NCBI RefSeq assembly: GCF_003028575.1 | Contig: NZ_PYUD01000002.1 | Span: forward strand, 310,001-374,000 | Length of the DNA: 64,000 nt | Direction of reading: 5' to 3' | DNA from: Halomonas urumqiensis | GTDB lineage: Bacteria > Pseudomonadota > Gammaproteobacteria > Pseudomonadales > Halomonadaceae | Part shown: positions 41,236 to 50,247 of the stretch, piece by piece | How the letters are laid out: each line of letters opens with the position of its first letter | Numbering within the stretch: the first letter of the stretch is position 1 | Made by a program: the position numbers and the translations under genes | The notes under the pieces: model-generated | The model's database searches: none | What the model was told of the DNA's origin: nothing | What the model saw: only the letters and a program-made list of their open reading frames with translations

Positions 41236-41823
41236 TCACAACTCCTCTTCCGCGAGATCCTTGTTGGATTGCAGTGCGGCGGAAACACGTGAACTCAACA
41301 CGCGCTCCTGTACCGCTTCCAGTGCGGCCCGCGCATTTTCATCCGCTTCGTTGATACGTGGAGATAGCTGCGAGCGAAACAGTACGGAATTACGCTCGGT
41401 GATCCACACCTGACTTCCCCAGCGCGGGTCGGGCCGTTCGTGAATCGTCAGCACGACTCGATTGAGTATCGGGTCCTGCATGCCCAGTTGGCTGAAGGTC
41501 CGATAGAAGGTCTTGCCGGCCATGGTCATGGTCCTGTCGACGATCAGGCCACTGAGTTCCGGACGATCGAGTTGGAACTGACGCTCCAGGGCTTGCTGGG
41601 GATCCGCGTCGTTGATCTCGATATCAGGCTCTTTTTGAGCGGAAGGTCCATCGGTGGCCCCAGGCTCCGGCATGACGTCCTGTTGCCCCGCAAGCGGAGA
41701 GGCCGCCTCTGCCTCCATGACGTTCTGCTGCGCCATTCCCGGATGGGCCAGAGCCAACAGGCTGGCCAGAATGAGCCATTGGGGGATCCGTGACAGGGGA
41801 CGTGCTTGGAATGGCATGGTCAC
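41236..41823 (-). CDS. csgE: Curli assembly protein CsgE
   Basis: Periplasmic adaptor that closes the CsgG pore and guides CsgA. It has 195 residues, longer than E. coli CsgE (129) because of a ~60-residue acidic, Gln/Pro-rich insert after the signal peptide. The core GLIVDRTMTMAGKTFYRTF, DPRWGSQVWITE and RAALEAVQERVL matches the family. The start is probably GTG 41823, which overlaps the csgD stop (GTGA) and has AGGAGG eight bases upstream; ATG 41817 is possible. Confidence 0.92.
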   Translation of the reverse strand: MTMPFQARPLSRIPQWLILASLLALAHPGMAQQNVMEAEAASPLAGQQDVMPEPGATDGPSAQKEPDIEINDADPQQALERQFQLDRPELSGLIVDRTMTMAGKTFYRTFSQLGMQDPILNRVVLTIHERPDPRWGSQVWITERNSVLFRSQLSPRINEADENARAALEAVQERVLSSRVSAALQSNKDLAEEEL

Positions 41824-42500
41824 CGTGATGCCCTCCTGTTGAAACTGGCGAGCGGTGGTGGGGCGCCGAGCTTGCTTCGCGCCCAGTTCACGGCCTGGGT
41901 TCGGTTATGTACATTGATTTTCTTGAAGATGTTGTAGATATGGGATTTGACGGTGTGTTCGCTGAGGAACAGCCGTTCGGCGATTTCCTGGTTTGTGGCG
42001 CCCGATCCCATCAGGCCGATGATTTCACGCTCGCGCTGGGTCAGGTTGCCGGCAGGCCTATAGGTATTGATCTGCTGTTGGCGGAAGAATTCGATCAGTT
42101 GCGACGTGAGGCTTCGAGACATCCACAGATGGCCTTGGTAGACATGCAAGATACCCTTGCAGATCAGCTCGATATCGTCATTACGATAAAAAATGCCGCG
42201 AAGATGCACGAAAGACAGCGTTTCTGTGGCATGCGCCTCGTCCCGGACGTTGAACGCCGCCAACATCATCATTTCATCGCCGCCTGCGGCCAAGTCCTGC
42301 CATTGCTGGAGACCGTTACCATCCACCACGTCCAGGTCGATCAACACGACGTGTGGCATGTCCAGGCGCTTCGCCGTGACGATTTCCGGTGTCACGATGA
42401 CCGTCTTGAGCGACGTCACGCTCTCCAGGTGCCTGGCGAACAGCGATGCCTGGGGGGTTTGTTCAGTGACCAACAATAGTGATCCTTTGGCTGGATCCAT
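41820..42500 (-). CDS. csgD: Curli/biofilm regulator CsgD
   Basis: LuxR-type activator of curli genes, 226 residues. The N-terminal receiver-like domain has VVLIDLDVVDGNGLQQW and LAAFNVRDEAHA. The C-terminal helix-turn-helix has LTQREREIIGLMGSGATNQE and IAERLFLSEHTVKSHIYNIF, very close to E. coli CsgD. First gene of csgDEFG, overlapping csgE. A paralogue is encoded at 36654-37352. Confidence 0.93.
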   Translation of the reverse strand: MDPAKGSLLLVTEQTPQASLFARHLESVTSLKTVIVTPEIVTAKRLDMPHVVLIDLDVVDGNGLQQWQDLAAGGDEMMMLAAFNVRDEAHATETLSFVHLRGIFYRNDDIELICKGILHVYQGHLWMSRSLTSQLIEFFRQQQINTYRPAGNLTQREREIIGLMGSGATNQEIAERLFLSEHTVKSHIYNIFKKINVHNRTQAVNWARSKLGAPPPLASFNRRASR

Positions 42501-43007
42501 GATCCCTCACTCCACCATGTGGACGATAATGCAGTCCCGATGCTGATGACTGGTTGGATGATTATTGTGCAGTGATACCTTTGCCTTAGCCCTGTGCAGC
42601 TTTGCTCAAAGTTAATGAACTGTAAAGTTTTGTTAGTATTATATTTCTCATCCCGTTTCTGTAGTTGATGTGGGATCTCCAATTAAAATGTTTAAAATCA
42701 AAAGCATATAGGAAAATTCCATTCCCCTCTTCATGGCATGATCATCTTTCGTTTACATCTGGATTACATTGAATATTCTTCATGCCAACCCGTGCGACAT
42801 CTTTGTTCTCTCTGTGGCAGAGGCGGTCATTACTTTTATTTAAAATCAATAGTTTAATGATTTTTCGTATTCTGTTTCTTACGCGCGCATAGTTAATTTC
42901 TTACATCGTGTTGCTTAAAAAAATTACATTTGGGTACGGCGGATTTTTCACCTCGGGTAAGCTGGGTAAAATGGCACCTTATCCTCAGGATCCTCAGGAG
43001 ATTCCCG
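42501..43007. promoter_or_regulatory. Long AT-rich region upstream of csgD (divergent from rdgB)
   Basis: About 500 bases with no gene and an A+T content far above the neighbours (e.g. 42600-42670, 42830-42930). In enterics the csgD upstream region is a large AT-rich regulatory zone with many binding sites, and this one looks alike. A TATAAT on the minus strand (42638-42643), about 140 bases before csgD, is a possible -10 box without a good -35, as seen with sigma-S promoters. The rdgB promoter must also lie here. Confidence 0.6.
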
Positions 43008-43628
43008 ATGACCTCATCCCCGTTAGTGCTGGCCAGCGGCAATCCCGGCAAGCTGCGTGAATTTCATCAACTGTTGTCGCCGCTGGGGTTCGATATCCAA
43101 CCTCAATCCCGTCACGGCGTCGGTGAGGTGGAGGAAACCGGGCTGACCTTCATCGAAAATGCGCTGCTCAAGGCCCGCGAGGCCAGCCGTGTCACAGGAT
43201 TGCCTGCGCTGGCCGATGATTCCGGTCTCGAGGTCGATGCCCTGAATGGTGCTCCCGGCATCTATTCAGCCCGGTATGCCGGTGAGCCCAAGAGCGATGA
43301 GCGCAACAATGCGCGACTGCTGGAGGCGCTGGCCGATGTGCCCGAAGGTCGCCGCACGGGCCGTTACTGGTGTGTGCTCGTCTACCTTAGGCATGCCGAG
43401 GATCCGGTACCGGTGATCATCCAGTGCAGTTGGGAGGGCGAGATCCTCGCCCATCCACGTGGCGAGGGGGGCTTTGGTTATGACCCCTTGTTCTGGTTGC
43501 CCGATCGCGCCATGAGCGTGGCCGAGCTGTCTTCGGAGGAAAAGAATCGGCTCAGCCATCGGGGGCGCGCTCTTGCGGCACTCGTCGAGGCTCTCGATAC
43601 CAGGCCCGGGGCTGTCGTTCATGGATGA
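43008..43628 (+). CDS. rdgB: dITP/XTP pyrophosphatase
   Basis: House-cleaning nucleotide pyrophosphatase that removes non-canonical purine nucleotides. It has 206 residues. Motifs are [12 protein letters not shown] at the N-terminus, [24 protein letters not shown], and [11 protein letters not shown] with the C-terminal [11 protein letters not shown] 43008 has CAGGAG seven bases upstream; the earlier in-frame start at 42930 has none. Confidence 0.97.
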   Translation: MTSSPLVLASGNPGKLREFHQLLSPLGFDIQPQSRHGVGEVEETGLTFIENALLKAREASRVTGLPALADDSGLEVDALNGAPGIYSARYAGEPKSDERNNARLLEALADVPEGRRTGRYWCVLVYLRHAEDPVPVIIQCSWEGEILAHPRGEGGFGYDPLFWLPDRAMSVAELSSEEKNRLSHRGRALAALVEALDTRPGAVVHG

Positions 43629-44844
43629 TGTGTCCGTGAAGGGGATGTGGACGAATGAGTCGTCCATGGCTGGGGTGACAGCCCTGCCTCCCCTGGCGCT
43701 GTACCTCCATGTGCCCTGGTGCGTTCGCAAGTGCCCGTATTGTGACTTCAATTCCCATGGAGTGGGTCATCGGTTCGAGCTCCCCGAGGATGCCTACCTC
43801 GACGCGCTGATTGCCGATCTCGACGCCGACCTGCCCCTTGCCCACGGGCGGGAATTGGTCAGCGTGTTCATCGGCGGCGGTACGCCAAGCCTGATGTCGG
43901 TCTCGTTCTATGCGCGCTTCCTTGAAGCGCTTGAGCGGCGGCTGTCGTTTGCACGCGATATCGAGATCACCCTGGAGGCCAATCCTGGAACGCTCGAGCG
44001 TGGCCGCTTCGCTGGGTATCGTGCTGCGGGTATCAATCGGCTTTCGATCGGTGTGCAAAGTTTTCATGACGAGCAGTTGTCGGCACTTGGTCGGATTCAC
44101 TCCGGCGATGACGCCCTGCGCGCCGTGGCGGAAGCGCGCGATGCGGGATTCGACAATCTCAATCTCGACTTGATGCATGGCCTGCCGGGCCAGACGGCAG
44201 CCCTGGCGCTTGCCGACATCGAACGTGCGCTGTCGCTTTCGCCCGAACATCTCTCCTGGTACCAACTCACCCTGGAGCCCAATACGGAGTTTCATGCCCA
44301 TCCACCGCGATTGCCGGTGGAAGACGTGCTGTGGGATATCCAGGACCTGGGGCATGAGCGGCTCGAGGCGCACGGACTTGCCCGTTATGAAATCTCGGCA
44401 TACGCGCTCCCGGGTCTGCGTTCACGCCACAACCTAAACTATTGGCGTTTCGGCGATTACCTGGGCCTTGGCGCCGGAGCCCATGGCAAGCTGAGCCGGG
44501 GTGGCGGTGCGGATGGTCATGTCATCGAACGACGCTGGAAGAGCCGGCAGCCTGACGCCTACCTGCGTCGTCGGCGAGATCCGCGCGGTTTCGTTGCTGG
44601 CCGTAACGAAGTCGACGAGGACGAATTGCCACTCGAGTTCGCGATGAACGCCTTGCGGTTGGTGGGAGGTGTGTCACTGACGACCTGGTCAGCCTATACT
44701 GGCCGTGAGCCGGCGGTGCTGACCAAGCGGTTGGCACCGGCCAGAAAAAAAGGACTTCTCGTGCAAGATGCCGAACGCGTTCAGGCATCGCCTCAGGGTC
44801 TATTATTCTTGAATGAACTGCTGGCCTTGATCAGCGAGAGTTGA
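43621..44844 (+). CDS. hemW: Radical SAM protein HemW
   Basis: Radical SAM haem chaperone related to oxygen-independent coproporphyrinogen oxidase. The [4Fe-4S] cluster motif is [10 protein letters not shown], followed by [19 protein letters not shown] and [11 protein letters not shown]. The start is uncertain: ATG 43621 overlaps the rdgB stop (407 residues), ATG 43645 and ATG 43666 give 399 and 392. Family members usually begin shortly before [13 protein letters not shown], which favours one of the later starts, but those lack a good ribosome site. Confidence 0.93.
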   Translation: MDDVSVKGMWTNESSMAGVTALPPLALYLHVPWCVRKCPYCDFNSHGVGHRFELPEDAYLDALIADLDADLPLAHGRELVSVFIGGGTPSLMSVSFYARFLEALERRLSFARDIEITLEANPGTLERGRFAGYRAAGINRLSIGVQSFHDEQLSALGRIHSGDDALRAVAEARDAGFDNLNLDLMHGLPGQTAALALADIERALSLSPEHLSWYQLTLEPNTEFHAHPPRLPVEDVLWDIQDLGHERLEAHGLARYEISAYALPGLRSRHNLNYWRFGDYLGLGAGAHGKLSRGGGADGHVIERRWKSRQPDAYLRRRRDPRGFVAGRNEVDEDELPLEFAMNALRLVGGVSLTTWSAYTGREPAVLTKRLAPARKKGLLVQDAERVQASPQGLLFLNELLALISES

Positions 44845-44922
44845 CCGGTCACACATCACATCATGATGGTCCGGCAAGGATGACACTCCGGGCTGCATGC
44901 CGACTCCCAAGGAGATTTATTG

Positions 44923-45606
44923 ATGTTCAAGCCTTTTCGCCTTTGCATTCCCGTTGCCGCTGCGGCCCTTCTGGTAGGCTGCGCTACTACTGACCCCAAC
45001 ACGGGTCAGACCCAGCGTTCGACCACTGGAACCGGTGCCGGCATCGGCGCCCTGGTGGGTGCCGCTGCGGGTGCGCTCTCCGGTGATGGAAGCACCAGTC
45101 GTCGTGACCGTGCCATGATTGGTGCAGCGGTGGGTGCTGCCGCGGGTGCCGGTATTGGTGCCTATATGGATCGCCAGGAAAACGAGTTGCGTGACAGCAT
45201 GCAAGGCACCGGCATCGGGGTGGATCGTCGTGGTGACGATATCGTGCTCAACATGCCAAGTAGCGTGACATTCGGGTTCGACTCCAGCGAGCTCACCTCG
45301 GGTGCTCGTAATGCGCTCAATGATGTGGGTTCGATCCTGACTCAGTACACCGATACACGCGTCAATATTGCCGGGCATACCGACAGCACCGGGAATGCCG
45401 ATTACAATCAGCGGCTTTCCGAGCGTCGCGCCCAGGCGGTCGGCAACTATCTGGCGCAATCCGGTGTGGCCAGCAACCGTTTGAACATGCGTGGCTTTGG
45501 CGAATCTCAGCCGATCGCCAACAATGATAGTGAATCCGGTCGTGCGCAGAACCGCCGCGTCGAGATCACCCTGACGCCGATCGAGAGCCAGTTCCAGCAG
45601 CAATAA
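44923..45606 (+). CDS. OmpA-family lipoprotein with glycine zipper (YiaD-like)
   Basis: Outer-membrane lipoprotein that probably binds peptidoglycan. It has 227 residues. The lipobox is ALLVGCATT. Residues ~35-85 are a glycine-zipper region (GIGALVGAAAGALSG, GAAVGAAAGAGIGAYM). The C-terminal OmpA domain has VNIAGHTDSTGNADYNQRLS, the RAQAVGNYL helix and the terminal NRRVEITL. AAGGAG lies upstream of ATG 44923. It stands alone with its own terminator. Confidence 0.92.
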   Translation: MFKPFRLCIPVAAAALLVGCATTDPNTGQTQRSTTGTGAGIGALVGAAAGALSGDGSTSRRDRAMIGAAVGAAAGAGIGAYMDRQENELRDSMQGTGIGVDRRGDDIVLNMPSSVTFGFDSSELTSGARNALNDVGSILTQYTDTRVNIAGHTDSTGNADYNQRLSERRAQAVGNYLAQSGVASNRLNMRGFGESQPIANNDSESGRAQNRRVEITLTPIESQFQQQ

Positions 45607-45656
45607 CCGCCTGCCGCTGGCCCGTTCCGGGTACCAGGCGCAGGCTTGGCACTACC

Positions 45657-45690
45657 ACGGGCCCGTCACAAGAGGTGACGGGCCCGTCTG
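45657..45690 (+). terminator. Hairpin terminator after the OmpA-family gene
   Basis: ACGGGCCCGTCAC (45657-45669) and GTGACGGGCCCGT (45675-45687) form a perfect 13-bp stem with a five-base loop, about 50 bases after the stop codon. The T-run is weak (CTGCTT). Confidence 0.75.
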
Positions 45691-45849
45691 CTTGGCATCA
45701 ATCCATGAATTCCCATCCCTTCATGGATGGTGGCTCATCATCGGTGATTCGCCATGCGGATATAGTTAGTTCGCCAACTATCAACCTCAACATATTCTTC
45801 CCAGTGACACGCTTTCCAAGCGACTCCGCCGGGGCTTGAATCGAGAACC

Positions 45850-46707
45850 ATGCTTTCCTACCAACACGCGTATCATGCCGGTAATTTCGCCGACGTACAC
45901 AAGCATCTGACGTTGTTTGCCGTCGTCGACCATCTTTTACGTAAGGATTCTTCCATTACGTTCATAGATACTCATGCCGGTCGTGGGCTTTACCCCTTAT
46001 CGTCACCCGAGGCTGCCAAGCTGCGCGAGCACCAACTGGGGGTCGAACGCTTATGGAAAGTGGCCAGGACCCTGACGTCCCCTTCCCTGCTTGGTGATTG
46101 GCTTGCGGCATTGGCAAATGCCCAGCCTGGTGGGGCTGGCAAGCATCGGCTCGAGGTCTACCCGGGGTCACCATGGTGGCTGGCTCATCGCTTGCGGCCA
46201 GGGGATCTGTTGACCCTCTTCGAGCTGCATCCCGGCGAGCACCAGCATCTCAGCCTGCAGGCGTTGCCCGACAATGTGCGACGCGTCCATGGTGATGGCC
46301 TGGCGGGCCTGACCAGGGGGCTGCCGGCCACAACCCCACGTGTGTGTGTACTGATCGACCCGAGCTACGAGCGCAAAGCCGAGTATATCGACATCTCCCA
46401 GTCGTTGATGTCGGCCATGCGCGCGGCGCGCCACGCGGTGGTACTGGTGTGGTATCCGCTGTTGCCCGCGGGGCGGCATCATGAGCTGCTCGATGCACTC
46501 AGGGACTCCGGTCTGCGCAAGATCTGGCGTAGCGAACTGGTTGTGCACCCCGCCGGGAATGATCAGCGTGGCATGTACGGCAGCGGCATGCTGGTGGTGA
46601 ATCCACCCTGGGGGCTCGAGGAACGCCTGACGGAGTCCATGGCCAGCGTGACACCCCTGCTGGGCAAGGAGTGTCGCTATAGCAGTGGCTGGTGGGTTGG
46701 CGAATAG
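45850..46707 (+). CDS. rlmJ: 23S rRNA (adenine2030-N6)-methyltransferase
   Basis: SAM-dependent methyltransferase acting on naked 23S rRNA. It has 285 residues. The N-terminus MLSYQHAYHAGNFADVHKH is highly typical, as are TFIDTHAGRGLY and the late VNPPWGLEE. The catalytic motif, DPPYE in E. coli, reads DPSYE here. It converges on mnmE. Confidence 0.95.
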   Translation: MLSYQHAYHAGNFADVHKHLTLFAVVDHLLRKDSSITFIDTHAGRGLYPLSSPEAAKLREHQLGVERLWKVARTLTSPSLLGDWLAALANAQPGGAGKHRLEVYPGSPWWLAHRLRPGDLLTLFELHPGEHQHLSLQALPDNVRRVHGDGLAGLTRGLPATTPRVCVLIDPSYERKAEYIDISQSLMSAMRAARHAVVLVWYPLLPAGRHHELLDALRDSGLRKIWRSELVVHPAGNDQRGMYGSGMLVVNPPWGLEERLTESMASVTPLLGKECRYSSGWWVGE

Positions 46708-46720
46708 CTTGCTTACATGA

Positions 46721-46762
46721 TCACTTACCGATGCAGAAGCTGCCGAAGATTTCACCCAGCAG
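46721..46762 (-). repeat. Second copy of the mnmE 3' end ([15 protein letters not shown])
   Basis: On the minus strand this stretch encodes [13 protein letters not shown] followed by TGA, identical in protein to the mnmE C-terminus. It lies 102 bases (34 codons) downstream in the same frame, and the codons between contain no stop other than the mnmE TAA. The copies differ by base changes that are mostly silent (AAG/AAA, GGT/GGC, TGC/TGT). It may be a leftover of an older mnmE end or a readthrough extension. Confidence 0.85.
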
Positions 46763-46775
46763 CCGTCGGGTAAGC

Positions 46776-46791
46776 CGGCGCTTCAGCGCCG
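46776..46791. terminator. Small hairpin downstream of mnmE
   Basis: CGGCGCT and AGCGCCG form a 7-bp stem with a two-base loop, between the mnmE stop and the second C-terminal motif. There is no T-run. A mRNA 3'-end role is possible only. Confidence 0.35.
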
Positions 46792-46822
46792 ACTGCTGGC
46801 GAGCAAGGGAAATGCTGCAGCG

Positions 46823-48217
46823 TTATTTGCCGATACAGAAGCTGCCGAAGATTTCACCCAGGAGGTCGTCGGCGCTGAATTCGCCGGTAATCTCGCCCAG
46901 CGCCTGCTGAGCGTCACGCAGGTCTTCGGCCAGCAGTTCGCCGGCGCTGAAACCGGCCAGCTGCGCTTCACCGTTGACCAGTGCCTGTTGGGCACGATCC
47001 AGCGCATCCAGATGGCGACGCCGGGCCGAGAACCGTCCTTCGGTGGTGGAGGCATAGCCCATGACACTCTTCAGGTGCGCCTTGAGGTTATCCACACCCT
47101 CCCCGGTCTTGGCGGAAAGACGAACGGTCGCTGTTCCTGTGGATAAGTCGATTCCTGGGCTTTCGTGGCTGGTGTCGATCTTGTTACGCACCAGTGTCAG
47201 TCGTGAGGCATCCTCTAGTCGCCCAACGAATTCCGGCCAGATGGCCATGGGATCGGTGGCCTCGGTGGTGGCGGCATCCACCAACAGCAACACGCGGTCG
47301 GCCTTCTCGATCTCCGCCCAGGCCCTGGCCACGCCGATTTGCTCTACCGCATCCGGGGTATCGCGCAGCCCGGCCGTATCGATGACATGCAGGGGCATGC
47401 CATCGATATGAATGTGCTCGCGCAGCACGTCACGGGTAGTGCCGGCGATCTCCGTGACGATCGCCGTGTCCTGTTCGGTAAGCGCATTCAAAAGGCTCGA
47501 CTTTCCGGCATTAGGGCGACCAGCGATCACCACGCTCATGCCTTCGCGCATCAGCGCTCCCTGGCCCGCCGCGCTTCTGACCTCGGCAAGGGATGCACGC
47601 ACCTCGCTGAGCATGTTGGCGACCTTTCCATCGCCCAGGAAGTCGATTTCCTCCTCGGGGAAGTCGATGGCCGCTTCCACATAGATCCGCAACTCGATCA
47701 GGCGCTGAACCAGCGCCTCGACACGCCGCGAGAAATCCCCTTGCAGCGAGCGCAGGGCATTCTCGGCGGCGGCCCGGGAGCTTGCGTCAATCAAGTCGGC
47801 GATGGCCTCGGCCTGGGCAAGGTCGAGCTTGTCATTGAGGAAAGCACGCTCGGAAAACTCACCAGGCCTGGCCAGGCGTGCGCCGAGTTGCACACAGCGT
47901 TCAAGCAGCAGGTCCATGATGATGGGTCCACCATGGCCTTGCAGTTCCAGCACGTCTTCACCGGTAAACGAATGGGGCCCGACAAAGTATAGCGCGATGC
48001 CCTCGTCGATCAGCGTGGATTCGCCCTGGAAGGGGCCGTAATGGGCTCGTCGGGGAGCGGGGCGGGTCCCTGTCACGGCCTCGGCGATCGTGGCACACAG
48101 CGGCCCTGAGACGCGAATGATGCCGACACCACCGCGCCCGGGCGGTGTTGCCAGGGCGGCGATGGTGTCCTGCGTGTAGAGCGGTATATCCGCTACGTTC
48201 GGGGAACTGTCAGGCAT
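46823..48217 (-). CDS. mnmE: tRNA modification GTPase MnmE
   Basis: Works with MnmG on wobble uridine of tRNA. It has 464 residues from ATG 48217 (GGAG eight bases upstream). It has an N-terminal tetrahydrofolate-binding domain ([21 protein letters not shown]), a helical domain, and an inserted G domain with [29 protein letters not shown] and NKID. The C-terminus ends FCIGK with the conserved cysteine. Perfect DnaA boxes occur at 47088-47096 and 47138-47146. The usual neighbour mnmG lies 21 kb away. Confidence 0.97.
   Translation of the reverse strand: MPDSSPNVADIPLYTQDTIAALATPPGRGGVGIIRVSGPLCATIAEAVTGTRPAPRRAHYGPFQGESTLIDEGIALYFVGPHSFTGEDVLELQGHGGPIIMDLLLERCVQLGARLARPGEFSERAFLNDKLDLAQAEAIADLIDASSRAAAENALRSLQGDFSRRVEALVQRLIELRIYVEAAIDFPEEEIDFLGDGKVANMLSEVRASLAEVRSAAGQGALMREGMSVVIAGRPNAGKSSLLNALTEQDTAIVTEIAGTTRDVLREHIHIDGMPLHVIDTAGLRDTPDAVEQIGVARAWAEIEKADRVLLLVDAATTEATDPMAIWPEFVGRLEDASRLTLVRNKIDTSHESPGIDLSTGTATVRLSAKTGEGVDNLKAHLKSVMGYASTTEGRFSARRRHLDALDRAQQALVNGEAQLAGFSAGELLAEDLRDAQQALGEITGEFSADDLLGEIFGSFCIGK
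47088..47146. promoter_or_regulatory. Two perfect DnaA boxes in opposite orientation inside mnmE
   Basis: TTATCCACA on plus at 47088-47096 and on minus at 47138-47146, 41 bases apart, in coding sequence. Confidence 0.6.
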
Positions 48218-48301
48218 CGGATCATCTCCTGGGCATTGGCTAGCCGGCAAGGTTATCCGGGAAAGTCTCTGGGATGGGGCATTGTCGTTTTCGAGTGACT
48301 G

Positions 48302-48337
48302 AAACGCCAGACCCCCGCGCATGGCGGGGGTCTGGCG
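48302..48337 (-). terminator. Terminator after yidC
   Basis: CGCCAGACCCCCGC (48305-48318) and GCGGGGGTCTGGCG (48324-48337) form a perfect 14-bp stem with a five-base loop. On the minus strand TTTC follows. It separates the rpmH-rnpA-yidC transcript from mnmE. Confidence 0.85.
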
Positions 48338-48364
48338 GGGCGGGAGCGGCGACGCAAGATGCGA

Positions 48365-50056
48365 CTATTTGGTCTTCATGCCCTTGCCGATACTCGGGTC
48401 GTTTTCGATCTTTCGGGTGATCACGTACTGCTGAGCGATCGAGATCATGTTGTTGACCACCCAGTAGATGACCAGGCCCGCCGGGAACCACAGGAAGAAG
48501 AAGGTGAAGACGATCGGCAACATCCGCATGATCTTCGCCTGCATCGGGTCCGGAGGTGTGGGGTTGAGCATCTGCTGGACGAACATCGAGGCGCCCATCA
48601 GGATCGGCAGAATGAAGAACGGATCCTTCACCGACAGATCCTGGATCCACAGCATGAACGGTGCGTGCCTCAGCTCAACCGATTCGAGCAGCATCCAGTA
48701 CAGGGCGATGAATACCGGCATCTGCACCAGGATCGGCAGACAGCCACCCAGAGGATTGATCTTCTCCTTCTGGTAGAACTTCATCATCTCCTGGGACATC
48801 TTCTGGCGGTCGTCGCCATATTGTTCCTTCAGGCGCTGCATCTCTGGACCAAGCTTGCGCATGCGGGCCATGGACTTGTAGGCCTTGGCCGACAGAGGCC
48901 ACAGTGCGAGCTTGACGAGAATGGTCAGGAAGACGATCGACCACCCCCAGTTGCCGATCAGGTTGTGGATCTGGTCAAGCAGCCAGAACAGCGGGTTGGC
49001 GATGAACCACAACCAACCAAAATCGACGGTCAACTTGAGGTTGGGAGCGACTTCCTCCAGATAGCTCTGAACCTTCGGCCCCATGTAGAGGGTGGCCCCG
49101 AGACGTGCCTCGCCTTCTGCGTCCACGCTGGTGGCCGGACCGGCGAAAGCCGCGACATTGCGATTACGCGAATCGGTAGTGGCGTAGAACAGATTCTGCT
49201 GGTTCTGGTTGGGTACCCACGCCGAGACGAAGTAGTGCTGGATGATGGCGGCCCAACCCCCCTGAGCGTCGACGTTATTGAACTTGCCTTCCTGGATGTC
49301 GTCGAAATCGACTTTCTCGTAGCGGCTCTCGGGTGTCGAGAAGGCCGCCCCCAGATAGGAGCTCATGCCCATGGCAACGCCGCTGGATGGGTCTGGACTG
49401 TTATCCCGTGCCAACTGACCGATGAACCGTGCGGACACTGGCTCCTCGGTGTTGTTGGCCAGGTAGTAATCGACATCCACTGCGTAGCTGTTGCGCTCGA
49501 ACGTGAAGCGCTTGATCACGTCGATGCCATTGACCTCGGCAGTGAAGTCCACTTCCAGCCTGTCGTCATTCTCGCCGAGGCGATACTCGGTCTGCTCCGG
49601 GTTGTAAGCGATCCGGCCCGCATCACTGTTCAGTTGAAGACCGGAGCGCGCCACATAGCTGCGACTGCCATTGTCGGAGAGCAACACATAGGGGCGGTCG
49701 GAATCCAGCGTCAGCTCGTGCTGGGGCAGGGCCGCGTAGACGACATCGCCACCCTGGGGATCGATGCGCAAATCGAGCACATCCGTTACCACGGCGACCA
49801 GGTCGCGGCTGCTGCTTGCGGTCTCTTGTTCACCAGGGCTTGGCATCGCGTCATTCGGGTCGCTTGCGGTCGCTGGCATGGACAGGGCGTCCTCACCATC
49901 GCCTTCCGTCTCGACCTGATTGAGCGGGGCGCTGCTGCTGATAGGGGGTGCGTCAGGCGGCGTGACTGCCTGGCCATAATCCTGATTCCACTGTACGACG
50001 ATCAGATAGGCGAGCACCGCCAGTGGAATCACCAAGAGGAGTCGTTTTACGTCCAT
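48365..50056 (-). CDS. yidC: Membrane protein insertase YidC
   Basis: Inserts and folds inner-membrane proteins. It has 563 residues from ATG 50056. An N-terminal membrane helix (RLLLVIPLAVLAYLIVVQW) is followed by a large acidic periplasmic domain (~50-350) and a C-terminal insertase core (~365-563), with NWGWSIVFLTILVKLALWPL, GGCLPILVQMPVFIALYWML and FPAGLVIYWVVNN. The basic tail ends KGMKTK. Confidence 0.97.
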   Translation of the reverse strand: MDVKRLLLVIPLAVLAYLIVVQWNQDYGQAVTPPDAPPISSSAPLNQVETEGDGEDALSMPATASDPNDAMPSPGEQETASSSRDLVAVVTDVLDLRIDPQGGDVVYAALPQHELTLDSDRPYVLLSDNGSRSYVARSGLQLNSDAGRIAYNPEQTEYRLGENDDRLEVDFTAEVNGIDVIKRFTFERNSYAVDVDYYLANNTEEPVSARFIGQLARDNSPDPSSGVAMGMSSYLGAAFSTPESRYEKVDFDDIQEGKFNNVDAQGGWAAIIQHYFVSAWVPNQNQQNLFYATTDSRNRNVAAFAGPATSVDAEGEARLGATLYMGPKVQSYLEEVAPNLKLTVDFGWLWFIANPLFWLLDQIHNLIGNWGWSIVFLTILVKLALWPLSAKAYKSMARMRKLGPEMQRLKEQYGDDRQKMSQEMMKFYQKEKINPLGGCLPILVQMPVFIALYWMLLESVELRHAPFMLWIQDLSVKDPFFILPILMGASMFVQQMLNPTPPDPMQAKIMRMLPIVFTFFFLWFPAGLVIYWVVNNMISIAQQYVITRKIENDPSIGKGMKTK

Positions 50057-50223
50057 GAAGGTTCTGCCCGATGGGAAGTGAACATGCCAATGGCGTGATA
50101 ATGAGGAGCGCACGCCCGATACAGACGAAAGCCTGCCAAAGGCAGGCCGAATTCCGAACAGGGACTCTCGACGATTGTCTCGGCGGCGTCAACGATCACC
50201 CGATTGGGAAGCCGTATCATCAT
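50047..50223 (-). CDS. Small ORF in the yidD position
   Basis: 58-codon ORF between rnpA and yidC, overlapping the yidC start by ten bases. GGAG lies five bases before the first of two consecutive ATG codons, so translation is plausible. The protein (MMIRLPNRVIVDAAET ... FGLPLAGFRLYRACAPHYHA) lacks the YidD core ISPLLGPRCRFYPTCS. A faint similarity of GLPLAGFRLYRACAP to the YidD stretch before its RCHP motif suggests a degenerate yidD, but chance is just as possible. It may also be only a leader coupled to yidC. Confidence 0.4.
   Translation of the reverse strand: MMIRLPNRVIVDAAETIVESPCSEFGLPLAGFRLYRACAPHYHAIGMFTSHRAEPSWT
50131..50147 (-). terminator. Short hairpin upstream of yidC
   Basis: GCCTGCC and GGCAGGC around AAA, followed on the minus strand by TTTCGT. 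It could be a weak attenuator between rnpA and yidC. Confidence 0.35.
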
Positions 50224-50247
50224 GCTGACTCCAGGGCTTGTCGTTGG

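Noticed and set aside
26038..46822. Genomic island with integrase or IS ends
   Set aside because: No transposase, integrase, tRNA target or clear terminal repeat was found at either border; most genes are ordinary core genes.
48359..50098. 579-codon open frame on the plus strand
   Set aside because: Lies entirely over yidC on the other strand and has no recognisable motif.
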